Assembly: GCF_900102105.1 (NCBI RefSeq)
Contig: NZ_FNBB01000003.1
Coordinates: 558,001 to 622,000, forward strand
Direction: 5' to 3'
Length of the DNA: 64,000 nt
From: Agrobacterium pusense
GTDB lineage: Bacteria; Pseudomonadota; Alphaproteobacteria; Rhizobiales; Rhizobiaceae
In this document: piece after piece, positions 43,987 to 53,426 of the stretch
How positions within the stretch are numbered: position 1 is the first letter of the stretch
How the letters are laid out: every line of letters begins with the position of its first letter
Program-made: the position numbers and the translations under genes
Notes under the pieces: model-generated
Database searches by the model: none
The model's input: only the letters and a program-made list of their open reading frames with translations
Told to the model about the DNA's origin: nothing

Positions 43987-45042
43987 ATGCATGCAGTGTT
44001 TGACGGTCATAATGATGTGCTGCTTCGGTTGTGGCGCAACAGCAAGGCCGGTGCTGATCCCGTGGCCGAATTCAAGAACGGCACTCGGGAAGGTCATATC
44101 GATGGTCCGCGCGCACGGGCAGGCGGGCTCGGCGGCGGTATCTGCGCCATCTATATCCCGTCCGGCGATCTGATTCTGCAGGAACCGGACGAGAACGGCC
44201 ATTACGATACGCCGCTCGCCACGCCGCTCGAGCGACTGCCTTCGCTCGATATCGCGATGGAAAAGGCGGCGATTGCGCTGAGGCTCGATCGCGCTGGAGC
44301 GTGGCGGCTCTGCCGCTCCACGGCGGATATCCGCAAGGCCTTTGCCGAGGATATCTTCGCCGCCGTGCTGCATATGGAAGGCTGCGAGGCGATCGGCGCC
44401 GATCTCGATGCGCTGGAAGTATTTTATGCCGCGGGTCTGCGTTCGCTCGGCCCGGTGTGGAGCCGGCACAATATTTTCGGCCATGGCGTTCCTTTCTCCT
44501 ATCCCATGTCGCCCGATACCGCGCCCGGTCTCACCGATGCCGGTTTTGCGCTGGTGAAGGAATGCAACCGCCTCGGCATTCTCATCGATCTCGCGCATAT
44601 CACCGAAAAAGGCTTCTGGGATGTGGCGAAGACCACCAACCAGCCGCTGATCGCCAGCCATTCCAATGCGCATGCGCTCACTCCGGTCGCCCGCAATCTC
44701 ACTGACAGGCAGATGGATGCCATCAAGGAAAGCGGCGGGCTGGTTGGCCTCAACTACGCCGTGACCATGCTGCGTGCCGATGCGCGTGATATCGCGGATA
44801 CGCCGCTCTCCGATATGGTGCGCCATATCGACTATATGGTCGAGCGTATGGGCATCGACTGTGTGGCGCTCGGATCGGATTTCGACGGCGCGACGGTACC
44901 TGTCGGAATTGCTGATGCCAGCGGCAACCACAATCTGGTTGCGGCGCTGAAATCGGCGGGCTACGGTGATGGAGAACTTGCTAAAATATGCCGGGAAAAC
45001 TGGCTGCGCGTCTTGTCCCAGGCTTGGCACGAAGCGGCCTAA
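43987..45042 (+). CDS. M19 family membrane-type dipeptidase
   Basis: A 351-residue renal-dipeptidase-like (M19) metalloenzyme that splits dipeptides, including those with D-residues. Seen: the zinc-binding FDGHNDVLLRL at the N-terminus, the bridging Glu in MEGCEAIG, LGPVWSRHNIFGHGVPF, IDLAHITEKGFWDV, ASHSNAHAL, and LGSDFDGATVP. No signal peptide is seen, so it is probably cytoplasmic and acts on dipeptides imported by the Dpp-type transporter encoded just downstream. Ribosome site is weak. Confidence 0.9.
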   Translation: MHAVFDGHNDVLLRLWRNSKAGADPVAEFKNGTREGHIDGPRARAGGLGGGICAIYIPSGDLILQEPDENGHYDTPLATPLERLPSLDIAMEKAAIALRLDRAGAWRLCRSTADIRKAFAEDIFAAVLHMEGCEAIGADLDALEVFYAAGLRSLGPVWSRHNIFGHGVPFSYPMSPDTAPGLTDAGFALVKECNRLGILIDLAHITEKGFWDVAKTTNQPLIASHSNAHALTPVARNLTDRQMDAIKESGGLVGLNYAVTMLRADARDIADTPLSDMVRHIDYMVERMGIDCVALGSDFDGATVPVGIADASGNHNLVAALKSAGYGDGELAKICRENWLRVLSQAWHEAA

Positions 45043-45092
45043 TAAACAGTTTAAGCGAACCAAATCAATCTCATAACAAAAGGGGAGATCCT

Positions 45093-46733
45093 ATGATCAA
45101 ATCGCTCAACAAATCCATGCGTATCCTCAGCACCAGCGCTGCCCTGTCGCTGATGATGCTGTCTGCCCCGCATGCTTTTGCCGCCACGCCGGCCGATACG
45201 TTGGTGGAAGGTTTCGCCATCGACGACATCATCACGCTCGATCCGGGTGAGGCTTTCGAACTGTCTGCCGCCGAAGTCACCGGCAACACCTATAGCAAGC
45301 TCGTTTCCATCGATCTCAACGACACGTCCAAGGTTGTCGGTGATCTCGCCGAAAGCTGGACGACCTCCGAGGATGGCTTGACCTATACGTTCAAGCTGAA
45401 ATCCGGCCTGAAATTCGCCTCCGGCAATCCGGTCACCGCTGATGACGTTGCCTTCTCCTTCGAACGCGCCGTCAAGCTCGACAAGTCGCCGGCATTCCTG
45501 CTGACGCAGTTCGGCCTGAAGGGCGACAACGTTACCGAAAAGGCGAAGGCAACGGACGCGAACACCTTCGTTCTGACCGTCGACAAGCCCTATGCGCCGA
45601 GCTTCGTGCTGAACGTGCTCACCGCAACCGTCGCTTCGGTGGTGGACAAGAAGCTCATCACCGAAAAGGCGAAGTCGGTCACGCCGAGCGCCGATTACAA
45701 ATACGACACGGATTTCGGCAACGAGTTCCTGAAGACCGGTTATGCCGGTTCCGGCCCTTACAAGATCCTTGGCTGGAAGGCCAACGAAGCCGTCATTCTG
45801 GAGGCCAACCCGAACTATTACGGTGAGAAGCCGAAGCTGAAGCGGGTCGTCTATCGTCACATGAAGGAAAGCTCCGGCCAGCGTCTGGCGCTTGAAAACG
45901 GCGATATCGATGTTGCCCGTAACCTTGAGCCCGGTGATATGGAAGCCGTTTCCAAGAAGGAAGGCCTTGCCGTTACCTCCGCGCCCAAGGGCACCGTTTA
46001 TTATTTCAGCCTCAACCAGAAGAACGAGAACCTGAAGAAGCCTGAGGTCATCGAAGCGTTCAAATATCTCGTCGATTATGACGCGATCGGCGCGACGATC
46101 ATCAAGGGCATTGGCGAAGTCCATCAGACCTTCCTGCCGAAGGGCCAGCTTGGTGCGCTTGATGAGAACCCCTACAAGCTTGACGTCGCCAAGGCCAAGG
46201 AACTTCTCGCCAAGGCCGGTCTGAAGGACGGCTTCACCGTCACCATGGATGTGCGCAACACCCAGCCGGTGACGGGCATTGCCGAAAGCGTGCAGCAGAC
46301 GCTGGCACAGGCCGGCATCAAGCTAGAAATCATCCCCGGCGACGGTAAGCAGACGCTGACCAAATATCGCGCCCGCACGCATGATATCTACATCGGCCAG
46401 TGGGGTTCGGACTATTTCGACCCGAACTCGAATGCGGAAACCTTTACCATCAACTACGACAATTCGGATGAAGGCAAGAACAAGACGCTGGCCTGGCGCA
46501 ATGCTTGGGATGTTCCTGATCTGACCAAGGAAACCCAGTCTGCTCTCTTGGAAAAGGACAGCGCCAAGCGCGCCGCCATCTATGAAAACCTGCAGAAGGA
46601 AGTTCTGGCGAAGGGTCCCTTCGTCATCATCTTCCAGCAGACGGAAGTGGCCGGTTATTCCGCCAAGCTCAAGGGCCTGAAGCTCGGACCGAGCTTTGAC
46701 ACCAACTATGTCTATCCGATCTCCAAGGAATGA
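45093..46733 (+). CDS. Peptide ABC transporter, periplasmic substrate-binding protein (system A)
   Basis: A 546-residue DppA/OppA-family (SBP_bac_5) protein. Signal peptide ends near HAFAAT (about 30). Seen: LAESWTTSEDGLTYTFKLKSGLKF, DDVAFSFERA, GSGPYKILGWKANEAVILEANPNYYG and VEALKYLVD-like motif (VIEAFKYLVDYDAIG). AGGGGAG ribosome site. It follows the M19 dipeptidase by 50 bases and heads a complete B-C-D-F transporter. Confidence 0.9.
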   Translation: MIKSLNKSMRILSTSAALSLMMLSAPHAFAATPADTLVEGFAIDDIITLDPGEAFELSAAEVTGNTYSKLVSIDLNDTSKVVGDLAESWTTSEDGLTYTFKLKSGLKFASGNPVTADDVAFSFERAVKLDKSPAFLLTQFGLKGDNVTEKAKATDANTFVLTVDKPYAPSFVLNVLTATVASVVDKKLITEKAKSVTPSADYKYDTDFGNEFLKTGYAGSGPYKILGWKANEAVILEANPNYYGEKPKLKRVVYRHMKESSGQRLALENGDIDVARNLEPGDMEAVSKKEGLAVTSAPKGTVYYFSLNQKNENLKKPEVIEAFKYLVDYDAIGATIIKGIGEVHQTFLPKGQLGALDENPYKLDVAKAKELLAKAGLKDGFTVTMDVRNTQPVTGIAESVQQTLAQAGIKLEIIPGDGKQTLTKYRARTHDIYIGQWGSDYFDPNSNAETFTINYDNSDEGKNKTLAWRNAWDVPDLTKETQSALLEKDSAKRAAIYENLQKEVLAKGPFVIIFQQTEVAGYSAKLKGLKLGPSFDTNYVYPISKE

Positions 46734-46751
46734 TCCGGAAGGATCGGTCTC

Positions 46752-47819
46752 TTGAGCATCGTTGAAGCAAACAGCCGGGCGAGGCGGGGCAAACGCCGTG
46801 CCAACGCCCGCGCGAAGGCCATTCTCGGCTTCGCCGTCACCGTCATCACCACCTTTCTGGGGCTGATGGCGGTCACATTTTTCATTGGCCGTGTGGTGCC
46901 GATCGATCCCGCACTGGCGATCGTTGGCGACCGCGCGCCTGCGCATGTGGTCGAGCGCGTCCGTGAGCAGCTCGGCCTCAACCTGCCGCTCTGGCAGCAG
47001 TTCTTTATCTATCTGAAGCAGGCGCTTTCGGGCGATTTCGGCACCTCCGTCCTCACCACCAATCCTGTGATGGAGGACATCAAGCGGGTGTTCCCGGCGA
47101 CGATCGAACTTGCCACGATCGGCACGATCATCGGCGCCGTCTTCGGCATTCCGCTCGGCGTTCTGGCCGCCGTCAAGCGCGGCAGCTTTGCCGATCAGGT
47201 GGTGCGTGTCATCGGCCTTATCGGCTATTCCGTGCCGATCTTCTGGCTCGGCCTGCTGGCGCTGCTGGTGTTTTACGCCCGGCTGCAATGGGTGGCTTAT
47301 CCCGGGCGCATGGACATCGTCTATGAATTCACCTTCACGCCGGTCACTGGCTTCTTCCTGATCGACGCCATTTGGCAGCGGCAATGGGACGTGTTGTGGG
47401 ATCTTTTCCGCCACATCATCCTGCCGGCCTCGCTGCTCGGTTATTTCTCGCTGGCCTATATCAGTCGCATGACGCGCTCCTTCATGCTGAATGAGCTCGC
47501 CCAGGAATATGTCGTCGCGGCCCGCGCCAAGGGGCTTTCGGAAACGCGCATCATCTGGTTCCACGCGCTGCGAAACGCCGCCGTGCCGCTGGTAACCGTG
47601 ATTGCGCTCTCCTATGCCGGTCTGCTGGAAGGTTCGGTGCTGACCGAAACCATCTTCGCCTGGCCGGGGCTTGGCCTCTACATCACCAATTCCCTGCAGA
47701 ATGCGGATATGAACGCCGTTCTCGGCGGCACGATCGTGATCGGCGCCATCTTCGTCGGCATCAATCTCTTCTCCGATCTGCTTTACCGGACGCTCGATCC
47801 AAGGACGCGCAGCCGATGA
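46752..47819 (+). CDS. Peptide ABC transporter permease, DppB-like (system A)
   Basis: A 355-residue inner-membrane permease with a cytoplasmic, Arg-rich N-terminus and six predicted helices. Seen: REQLGLNLPLWQQFFIYLKQALSGDFGTS and the EAA loop EYVVAARAKGLSETRIIWFHALRNA. The start appears to be TTG 46752, 18 bases after the binding-protein stop, as no ATG fits. ATGA overlap with the next gene. Confidence 0.88.
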   Translation: MSIVEANSRARRGKRRANARAKAILGFAVTVITTFLGLMAVTFFIGRVVPIDPALAIVGDRAPAHVVERVREQLGLNLPLWQQFFIYLKQALSGDFGTSVLTTNPVMEDIKRVFPATIELATIGTIIGAVFGIPLGVLAAVKRGSFADQVVRVIGLIGYSVPIFWLGLLALLVFYARLQWVAYPGRMDIVYEFTFTPVTGFFLIDAIWQRQWDVLWDLFRHIILPASLLGYFSLAYISRMTRSFMLNELAQEYVVAARAKGLSETRIIWFHALRNAAVPLVTVIALSYAGLLEGSVLTETIFAWPGLGLYITNSLQNADMNAVLGGTIVIGAIFVGINLFSDLLYRTLDPRTRSR

Positions 47820-48748
47820 CGATTTCGACCGATACACTCAAACCCTATAGCCGCGAATGGCTGCTCTCCGACCGGCCGGCCTCGCGCAGGCAGGCGCGGC
47901 TTGGCCGCGCCTATGTGATCTGGCGGCGCTTTTCGGAAAACCGGCTGGCGCTGCTCGGCCTTGGCATCATCATCGCGCTGCTGTTCGTGGCGATTTTTGC
48001 CAATGTGCTGGCGCCACATAATCCGGTGCAGGGCGATCTGCGCAATGCCCGGCTTCTGCCGCCCGGCACTGCCGGTTATCTGCTCGGCACCGATGATCAG
48101 GGACGTGATATTCTCTCGCGCCTCATCCACGGTTCGCGCCTGACCCTGTTCGTCGTGCTTTTGGTGGCCATCATCGCCGCACCCATCGGGCTCATCGTCG
48201 GCACAGTCTCGGGTTATGCCGGCGGCTGGGTGGATGCGGTTCTGATGCGCATCACCGATATTTTCCTCGCTTTTCCGAAGCTCGTTCTGGCGCTGGCGCT
48301 GGTAGCGGCCCTGGGGCCTGGCATTGAAAATGCGGTGCTCGCCATCGCGGTCACCTCGTGGCCGCCCTATGCGCGCATCGCTCGCGCTGAAACCATGACC
48401 TTCCGCAATTCCGATTTTATCGCCGCAGTGAAGCTCATGGGCGCGTCGCCCTTCCGCATCGTCTTGAAACACGTCATGCCGCTTTGCATGTCGTCGCTGA
48501 TCGTGCGTGTCACGCTCGATATGGCGGGCATCATCCTCACCGCCGCAGGCCTCGGTTTCCTCGGTCTCGGCGCGCAGCCGCCGCTGCCGGAGTGGGGTGC
48601 GATGATCGCGTCGGGCCGCCGTTTCATTCTCGATCAATGGTGGGTCGCCGCCATGCCGGGTATTGCGATCCTGATCGTCAGCCTCGGTTTCAACCTTTTG
48701 GGCGACGGTCTGCGCGATGCGCTTGATCCCAAGGAGGCGGGCCAATGA
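47816..48748 (+). CDS. Peptide ABC transporter permease, DppC-like (system A)
   Basis: A 310-residue DppC/OppC-type permease. Seen: the OppC_N helix after RFSENRLALLGLGIIIALLF, GTDDQGRDILSRLIHGSRLTL, and the coupling loop FIAAVKLMGASPFRIVLKHVMP, and the C-terminal LNLLGDGLRDALDP-like tail. Starts within an ATGA overlap and ends in another with the ATPase gene. Confidence 0.92.
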   Translation: MTISTDTLKPYSREWLLSDRPASRRQARLGRAYVIWRRFSENRLALLGLGIIIALLFVAIFANVLAPHNPVQGDLRNARLLPPGTAGYLLGTDDQGRDILSRLIHGSRLTLFVVLLVAIIAAPIGLIVGTVSGYAGGWVDAVLMRITDIFLAFPKLVLALALVAALGPGIENAVLAIAVTSWPPYARIARAETMTFRNSDFIAAVKLMGASPFRIVLKHVMPLCMSSLIVRVTLDMAGIILTAAGLGFLGLGAQPPLPEWGAMIASGRRFILDQWWVAAMPGIAILIVSLGFNLLGDGLRDALDPKEAGQ

Positions 48749-49581
48749 GTGCGTCTCTTCTGACGGTTGAGAACCTGCGCGTTTCCTTCCCGACCCGCAC
48801 CGGGCTGGTGGAGGCGGTGCGCGGCGTGTCCTTCACGCTGGGGCGCGAGCGCCTCGGCATTGTCGGCGAATCCGGCTCCGGAAAGTCGCAGACTGGCCGC
48901 GCCATCATGGGTCTGACGCCGAAAAATGCCCGGATCGAGGCCGATACGCTGCGTTTTGGCGATATTGACCTGCTCAAGGCATCGGCAAAAGAGCGGCGGC
49001 TCATGCGCGGCAAGCGTATGGCCATGATCCTGCAGGATCCGAAATATTCGCTGAACCCGGTCATGACCATTGGCCGCCAGATCATGGAAACGCTGCGTAC
49101 CCACGAAAAGATTGGCTCCAGCGAAGCGCGCCAGCGCACGCTTGCCATGCTGGAGGCAGTGCAGATCCGTGATCCCGAGCGCGTCTTCGATCTCTTTCCA
49201 CACGAAGTTTCCGGCGGCATGGGCCAGCGCGTCATGATCGCCATGATGCTCGTCTGCGGTCCGGAATTGCTGATCGCCGACGAGCCGACCTCGGCGCTCG
49301 ATGTGACCGTGCAGCTGGAAGTGCTCGACATTCTCGACAAGCTGGTGCGCGATCGCGGCATGGGGCTGATCTTCGTCAGCCATGATCTCAGGCTCGTTTC
49401 CTCCTTCTGCGACCGGGTTCTCGTCATGTATGCCGGCAAGGTGGTGGAAGAGCTTGCTTCCGCTAACCTCAAGGAAGCGAAACATCCCTACACGCAGGGC
49501 CTGTTGAACTGTCTGCCGCAAATTGGCGGCCACCGGCATCCGCTGCCCGTTCTGGAACGCAAGCCGGAGTGGCGCGCATGA
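48745..49581 (+). CDS. Peptide ABC transporter ATPase, DppD-like (system A)
   Basis: A 278-residue ATPase. Walker [12 protein letters not shown]-loop ILQDPKYSLNPVMTIG, signature VSGGMGQRVMIAM, Walker [15 protein letters not shown] and switch FVSHDLRL are present. The signature begins VSGGM rather than the usual FSGGM. The oligopeptide-transporter C-terminal extension is short. Confidence 0.92.
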   Translation: MSASLLTVENLRVSFPTRTGLVEAVRGVSFTLGRERLGIVGESGSGKSQTGRAIMGLTPKNARIEADTLRFGDIDLLKASAKERRLMRGKRMAMILQDPKYSLNPVMTIGRQIMETLRTHEKIGSSEARQRTLAMLEAVQIRDPERVFDLFPHEVSGGMGQRVMIAMMLVCGPELLIADEPTSALDVTVQLEVLDILDKLVRDRGMGLIFVSHDLRLVSSFCDRVLVMYAGKVVEELASANLKEAKHPYTQGLLNCLPQIGGHRHPLPVLERKPEWRA

Positions 49582-50327
49582 GCACAGTTCTTTCCATCAG
49601 AGACATGGTGGTGGATTTCGACGGTTACATCGCGCTCGACAGCGTCAGCGTGGATGTGGCCGAGGGTGAATCCTTCGGTATCGTCGGTGAATCCGGTTCC
49701 GGTAAATCGACCCTGCTGCGCGCCATCGCCGGCCTCAACCATTTCGATGAAGGTTCGTTGATGGTGGCCGGGCGCTCCTATTCGGGCAAGCACCGCGACA
49801 AGAGCTTTTATCGCGATGTGCAGATGGTGTTTCAGGACCCGTACGGTTCACTGCACCCGCGCCAGACGGTGGATGCGCTGCTGCTCGAGCCGCTGGTCAT
49901 CCATGGTCTCGACAATCGCGAACAGCGCATTGCCCGCGCTTTGGACGAGGTGGGTCTCGGTTCCGGTTTCCGCTTCCGTTATTCACACCAGCTGTCCGGC
50001 GGCCAGCGCCAGCGCATCGCCATTGCCCGCGCACTGATCGTCGAGCCGAAAATCCTGCTGCTCGATGAGCCGACCTCGGCGCTTGATGCGTCTATTCAGG
50101 CTGAAATCCTGAACCTCCTGGAACAGGCCCGCAAGGACCGTAACCTCACCTTCGTCATGGTCAGCCACGATCTCGGCGTCATCAGCCACATGTGCGACCG
50201 TCTGGCGGTGATGAAAAGCGGCAAGGTGGTGGAAATGCTGGAGGCCGAGGCGCTGGAAAGCCGCGAGTTCAGCGCGGATTACACGAGGCAGCTGCTGGTG
50301 GCGAGCGAGGGTTTCAAGCGGACGTAA
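49578..50327 (+). CDS. Peptide ABC transporter ATPase, DppF-like (system A)
   Basis: A 249-residue ATPase: Walker [25 protein letters not shown], signature LSGGQRQRIAIARAL, Walker B ILLLDEPTSALDAS, switch MVSHDLGV. The ATG at 49578 overlaps the DppD-like stop as ATGA; an in-frame upstream ATG at 49569 is unlikely. Completes the five-gene transporter. Confidence 0.92.
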   Translation: MSTVLSIRDMVVDFDGYIALDSVSVDVAEGESFGIVGESGSGKSTLLRAIAGLNHFDEGSLMVAGRSYSGKHRDKSFYRDVQMVFQDPYGSLHPRQTVDALLLEPLVIHGLDNREQRIARALDEVGLGSGFRFRYSHQLSGGQRQRIAIARALIVEPKILLLDEPTSALDASIQAEILNLLEQARKDRNLTFVMVSHDLGVISHMCDRLAVMKSGKVVEMLEAEALESREFSADYTRQLLVASEGFKRT

Positions 50328-50349
50328 TGGGGTAGGGGTGCCTCCTTTT

Positions 50350-50469
50350 CTTCTCCCCGAGGGGGAGAAGATGCCCCGAACGGGGCAGATGAGGGGGCAA
50401 GCTCTCCGTAAATCTCCGACGTGGCCCCCTCATCCGGCGCTGCGCGCCACCTTCTCCCCGGCGGGAGAA
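50350..50469. repeat. Palindromic mosaic element after system A
   Basis: About 120 bases made of nested inverted repeats: CTTCTCCCC / GGGGGAGAAG (50350-50370), GCCCCGAACGGGGC, GAGGGGGC / GCCCCCTC (50391-50398 and 50424-50431), and TTCTCCC / GGGAGAA (50452-50469). This resembles rhizobial intergenic mosaic repeats; a family search is needed to name it. It probably also ends system A transcription. Confidence 0.6.
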
Positions 50470-50582
50470 ACAAGCGGCGATCTTTCGTTACACACGCGAT
50501 CTTCTCCGGTGACGTATTCTCTCATCGCGCCACGGTGATATGCTGGCCCGCCAAACCCGCATATCCGAACAAGGTACCACCC

Positions 50583-51485
50583 ATGCAATTGCGCGCCTTG
50601 ATGTATTTCGATGAACTCGTCCGCACCAATTCCATGCGCGCCGCAGCGGAAAACCTGAATGTGGCGCCGACGGCGGTGAGCCGACAGATCGAAAATCTCG
50701 AATATTATTTCGGCTCGCCCCTGGTGGAGCGTTCCAGCCGTGGCGTGAAGCTGACGGCGGCGGGCGAGCTGCTGGCCGCCCGCGCCGGCAAGACGCTGCG
50801 CGAACTCGACCATGTGCACCAGTTGATCGACGATCTCAAAGGTCTGCAGCGCGGCCGGGTGACGATTTACGCCAATGGCGCGACAGTGGCCAACCTTCTG
50901 GCGCCGGTGCTGGCGCAGTTCAGCCTCAAGTATCCGAAGCTGCGTTTCGAGGTCCATATCACCAGTGCGCGCCAAGCCATGGAAGCGCTGGGGGCTGCGG
51001 AAGCAGACCTCGTTGTCAGCCTGTTTGCGCCAAAGGTTTCCGGGGTCAAGGTGCGCTCGCGCACGCGCATCAATTACGATGCGATCTTTCCCGCCGGTCA
51101 TGCCCTTGCCGGTCAGCCGGAGGTGTCGCTGAAGGAACTGGCCGGGTTGCCACTTGCCTTGCCGGACAAGAGTTTTGCCGCGCGTCAGGCCTTCGATATG
51201 CTTTTTGCCGAGGCGGATATCGAACTTGACCCCGTTTTCATCACCAGTTCGCTGGAAATGCTGAAAGAGCTGGTGCTGGGCCACGCCGCGGCCACGCTGC
51301 TGCCGGCGCTTTCGGTGGCGCGCGAAATCCGTAGCGGCCAGATGGTCGCCGTTCCGCTCTCGGGCAAGAAGGGTATCCACACCCAGATTGACCTCTGTGT
51401 AGCGCCCGACAGGCAATTGTCCTTCGCAGCTTCCAAGCTTGCCGATTTCATCGAGCGTTTCATGCGTGAGGCGACGGCAGGGTAG
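50583..51485 (+). CDS. LysR family transcriptional regulator
   Basis: A 300-residue LysR protein: LRALMYFDELVRTNSMRAAAENLNVAPTAVSRQIENLEYYFG is the helix-turn-helix, then an effector domain (RGRVTIYANGATVANLLAPVLAQF). It stands alone between two peptide transporter operons, 211 bases upstream of the second, on the same strand, and may regulate either. Confidence 0.85.
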   Translation: MQLRALMYFDELVRTNSMRAAAENLNVAPTAVSRQIENLEYYFGSPLVERSSRGVKLTAAGELLAARAGKTLRELDHVHQLIDDLKGLQRGRVTIYANGATVANLLAPVLAQFSLKYPKLRFEVHITSARQAMEALGAAEADLVVSLFAPKVSGVKVRSRTRINYDAIFPAGHALAGQPEVSLKELAGLPLALPDKSFAARQAFDMLFAEADIELDPVFITSSLEMLKELVLGHAAATLLPALSVAREIRSGQMVAVPLSGKKGIHTQIDLCVAPDRQLSFAASKLADFIERFMREATAG

Positions 51486-51561
51486 TTTCTTCTCCTCGGC
51501 GGGGCGAGGAACCGGAGACGTTCCCGGAATTGCCCACCAAGGTTGATTTTCACCCGCATTC

Positions 51562-51614
51562 CCGTGTAGCCATTTCAGCTACACGGAGCACACAAAAATC
51601 ATGATTGTGTGTGC
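51562..51614. promoter_or_regulatory. Two adjacent inverted repeats upstream of system B
   Basis: CCGTGTAGC-N7-GCTACACGG (51562-51586) is a perfect 9-bp hairpin, followed directly by CACACAA / TTGTGTG enclosing the palindrome AATCATGATT (51589-51611). The second contains a T-N11-A-like pattern. Either could be a LysR operator, or the first could be a leader hairpin. No T-run follows either. Confidence 0.4.
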
Positions 51615-51696
51615 GCCTGCAACATGACACTCTTTTTGCAACGGGTGGTCTTTTGAAGGGCAAAAATGCCCCGGCCGCCAGACAGGGGACTAAAGG

Positions 51697-53232
51697 ATGC
51701 CACGTACCTATCTTTCGCAGGCGGCGAAGCTCTCGCGCCGTACCGCGCTGGCGCTTGCTCTCGGCACGGCGCTCTTTCTGCCGCTCTCGATTGCTGAGGC
51801 CGAAGCTGCGGCGAAAACCGCTTTGACGCTTGGCATGACGGTGGAGCCGACCGGTCTCGATCCGACCATTGCCGCTCCCGTCGCCATCGGTCAGGTCACC
51901 TGGCAGAATATTTTCGAAGGTCTCGTCACCATCGACAGCAAGGGCAAGGTGAAGCCGCAGCTCGCCGAAAGCTGGGAGATTTCCCCTGATGGCAAGACCT
52001 ATACCTTCAAGCTGCGCAAGGGTGTCACCTTCCATGACGGCGAGGCGTTCGATTCCTCCGTCGCGAAGTTCTCGCTGGACCGGGCGCGTGGTGAAGCTTC
52101 CGTCAATCCGCAGAAACGCTTCTTTGCGGCGATCGACAGCATCGAGACCCCGGATGCCGAGACGCTGGTGCTGAAGCTGAAGCAGCCCGCCGGCAGTCTC
52201 ATCTACTGGCTCGGCTGGCCGGCCTCCGTCATGGTCGCGCCCAAGAGCGCGGAGACCAACCGCACCACGCCCGTAGGCACCGGCCCGTTCAAATTCGTGA
52301 ACTGGGCCAAGGGCGACAAGGTGGAGTTGCAGAAGAACGCCGCCTATTGGGACAAGGCCGTGTCGGTAAAGCTCGACAAGGCGACGTTCCGTTTCGTTTC
52401 CGATCCGCAGGCGCAGGCGGCGGCGCTGAAATCCGGCGATATCGACGCCTTCCCGGAATTCGGTGCGCCGGAATTGATGAGCTCGTTTGACGGCGATGCG
52501 CGCCTCGGCACCTTCGTCGGCAATACCGAGTTGAAGGTCGTGGCGGGCATGAACAGTGCCCGCAAGCCCTTCAGCGACAAGCGCGTGCGCCAGGCGCTGA
52601 TGATGGCGGTGGATCGTGGCACCGTCATCGAGGGTGCATGGTCCGGTTTCGGAACGGCCATCGGCAGTCACTATACGCCGAATGATCGCGGATACATCGA
52701 TACAACGGGCGTTCATCCCTATGATATCGATAAGGCCAAGGCGCTGCTTGCCGAAGCGGGGTATGCGGACGGTTTCAGCTTCACCATCAAGGCCCCGCAG
52801 ATGGCCTATGCCCAGCGCACCTCGCAAATCCTGCAGGCGATGCTGGCTGAAATCGGCGTGACCATGACCATCGAGACCACGGAATTTCCGGCCAAATGGG
52901 TGGCGGACGTCCTGAAGGGTGCGGATTACGACATGACCATTGTCGCCCATGCCGAGCCGATGGATATCGATATCTACTCCCGTGATCCCTATTATTTCAA
53001 CTACAAGAACCCGGCCTTCAACGAGGTCATCGCCAGCGTCGAAAAGACGGCGGATGCGGTTGAGCAGGAAAAGCTTTATGGCGACGCCCAGAAAATCCTC
53101 GCCGAAGATGTGCCGGCGCTGTTCCTGTTCGTGATGCCGAAGCTCGGGGTCTGGGACAAGAAGGTGAAAGGGCTGTGGGAAAACGAGCCCATTCCCTCGA
53201 ATGTGCTGACGGATGTGCATTGGGAAGAGTGA
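51697..53232 (+). CDS. Peptide/glutathione-type ABC transporter substrate-binding protein (system B)
   Basis: A 511-residue SBP_bac_5 protein with a signal that carries paired arginines (KLSRRTALALALGTALFLP), cleaved near EAEAAAKT; the RR could direct Tat export but the motif is not classical. Seen: LAESWEISPDGKTYTFKLRKGVTFHDGEAF, VGTGPFKFVNWAKGDKVELQKNAAYW and RVRQALMMAVDR. AAAGG ribosome site. First gene of an operon with two permeases, an amidase and a PfpI-family gene. Confidence 0.9.
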   Translation: MPRTYLSQAAKLSRRTALALALGTALFLPLSIAEAEAAAKTALTLGMTVEPTGLDPTIAAPVAIGQVTWQNIFEGLVTIDSKGKVKPQLAESWEISPDGKTYTFKLRKGVTFHDGEAFDSSVAKFSLDRARGEASVNPQKRFFAAIDSIETPDAETLVLKLKQPAGSLIYWLGWPASVMVAPKSAETNRTTPVGTGPFKFVNWAKGDKVELQKNAAYWDKAVSVKLDKATFRFVSDPQAQAAALKSGDIDAFPEFGAPELMSSFDGDARLGTFVGNTELKVVAGMNSARKPFSDKRVRQALMMAVDRGTVIEGAWSGFGTAIGSHYTPNDRGYIDTTGVHPYDIDKAKALLAEAGYADGFSFTIKAPQMAYAQRTSQILQAMLAEIGVTMTIETTEFPAKWVADVLKGADYDMTIVAHAEPMDIDIYSRDPYYFNYKNPAFNEVIASVEKTADAVEQEKLYGDAQKILAEDVPALFLFVMPKLGVWDKKVKGLWENEPIPSNVLTDVHWEE

Positions 53233-53254
53233 CGTTTGACGATACTCATGTCTT

Positions 53255-53369
53255 CCGTCACGCCGGACTTGATCCGGCATCCAGCCAGCCCAAGTGCTTG
53301 GGCTGAAAAGGCGCCCTCCGCCGCGCAGACGCGCGTCGGCTGGATGCCGGATCAAGTCCGGCATGACGG
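53255..53369. repeat. Long inverted-repeat element, copy 1
   Basis: Two arms of about 32 bases (53255-53286 and 53338-53369; GCCGGACTTGATCCGGC core) are near-perfect inverted repeats. Inside is AGCCCAAG-TG-CTTGGGCT (53287-53304) and a GC-rich stretch. The reverse complement of its internal part matches the element at 57768-57873. It sits between the system B binding-protein and permease genes. Confidence 0.8.
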
Positions 53370-53426
53370 GAGAGTGTGGAGCTTTCCAGCCGTCGCGCGT
53401 AAAGTATCGCAAGGAGCAGATGCCAG

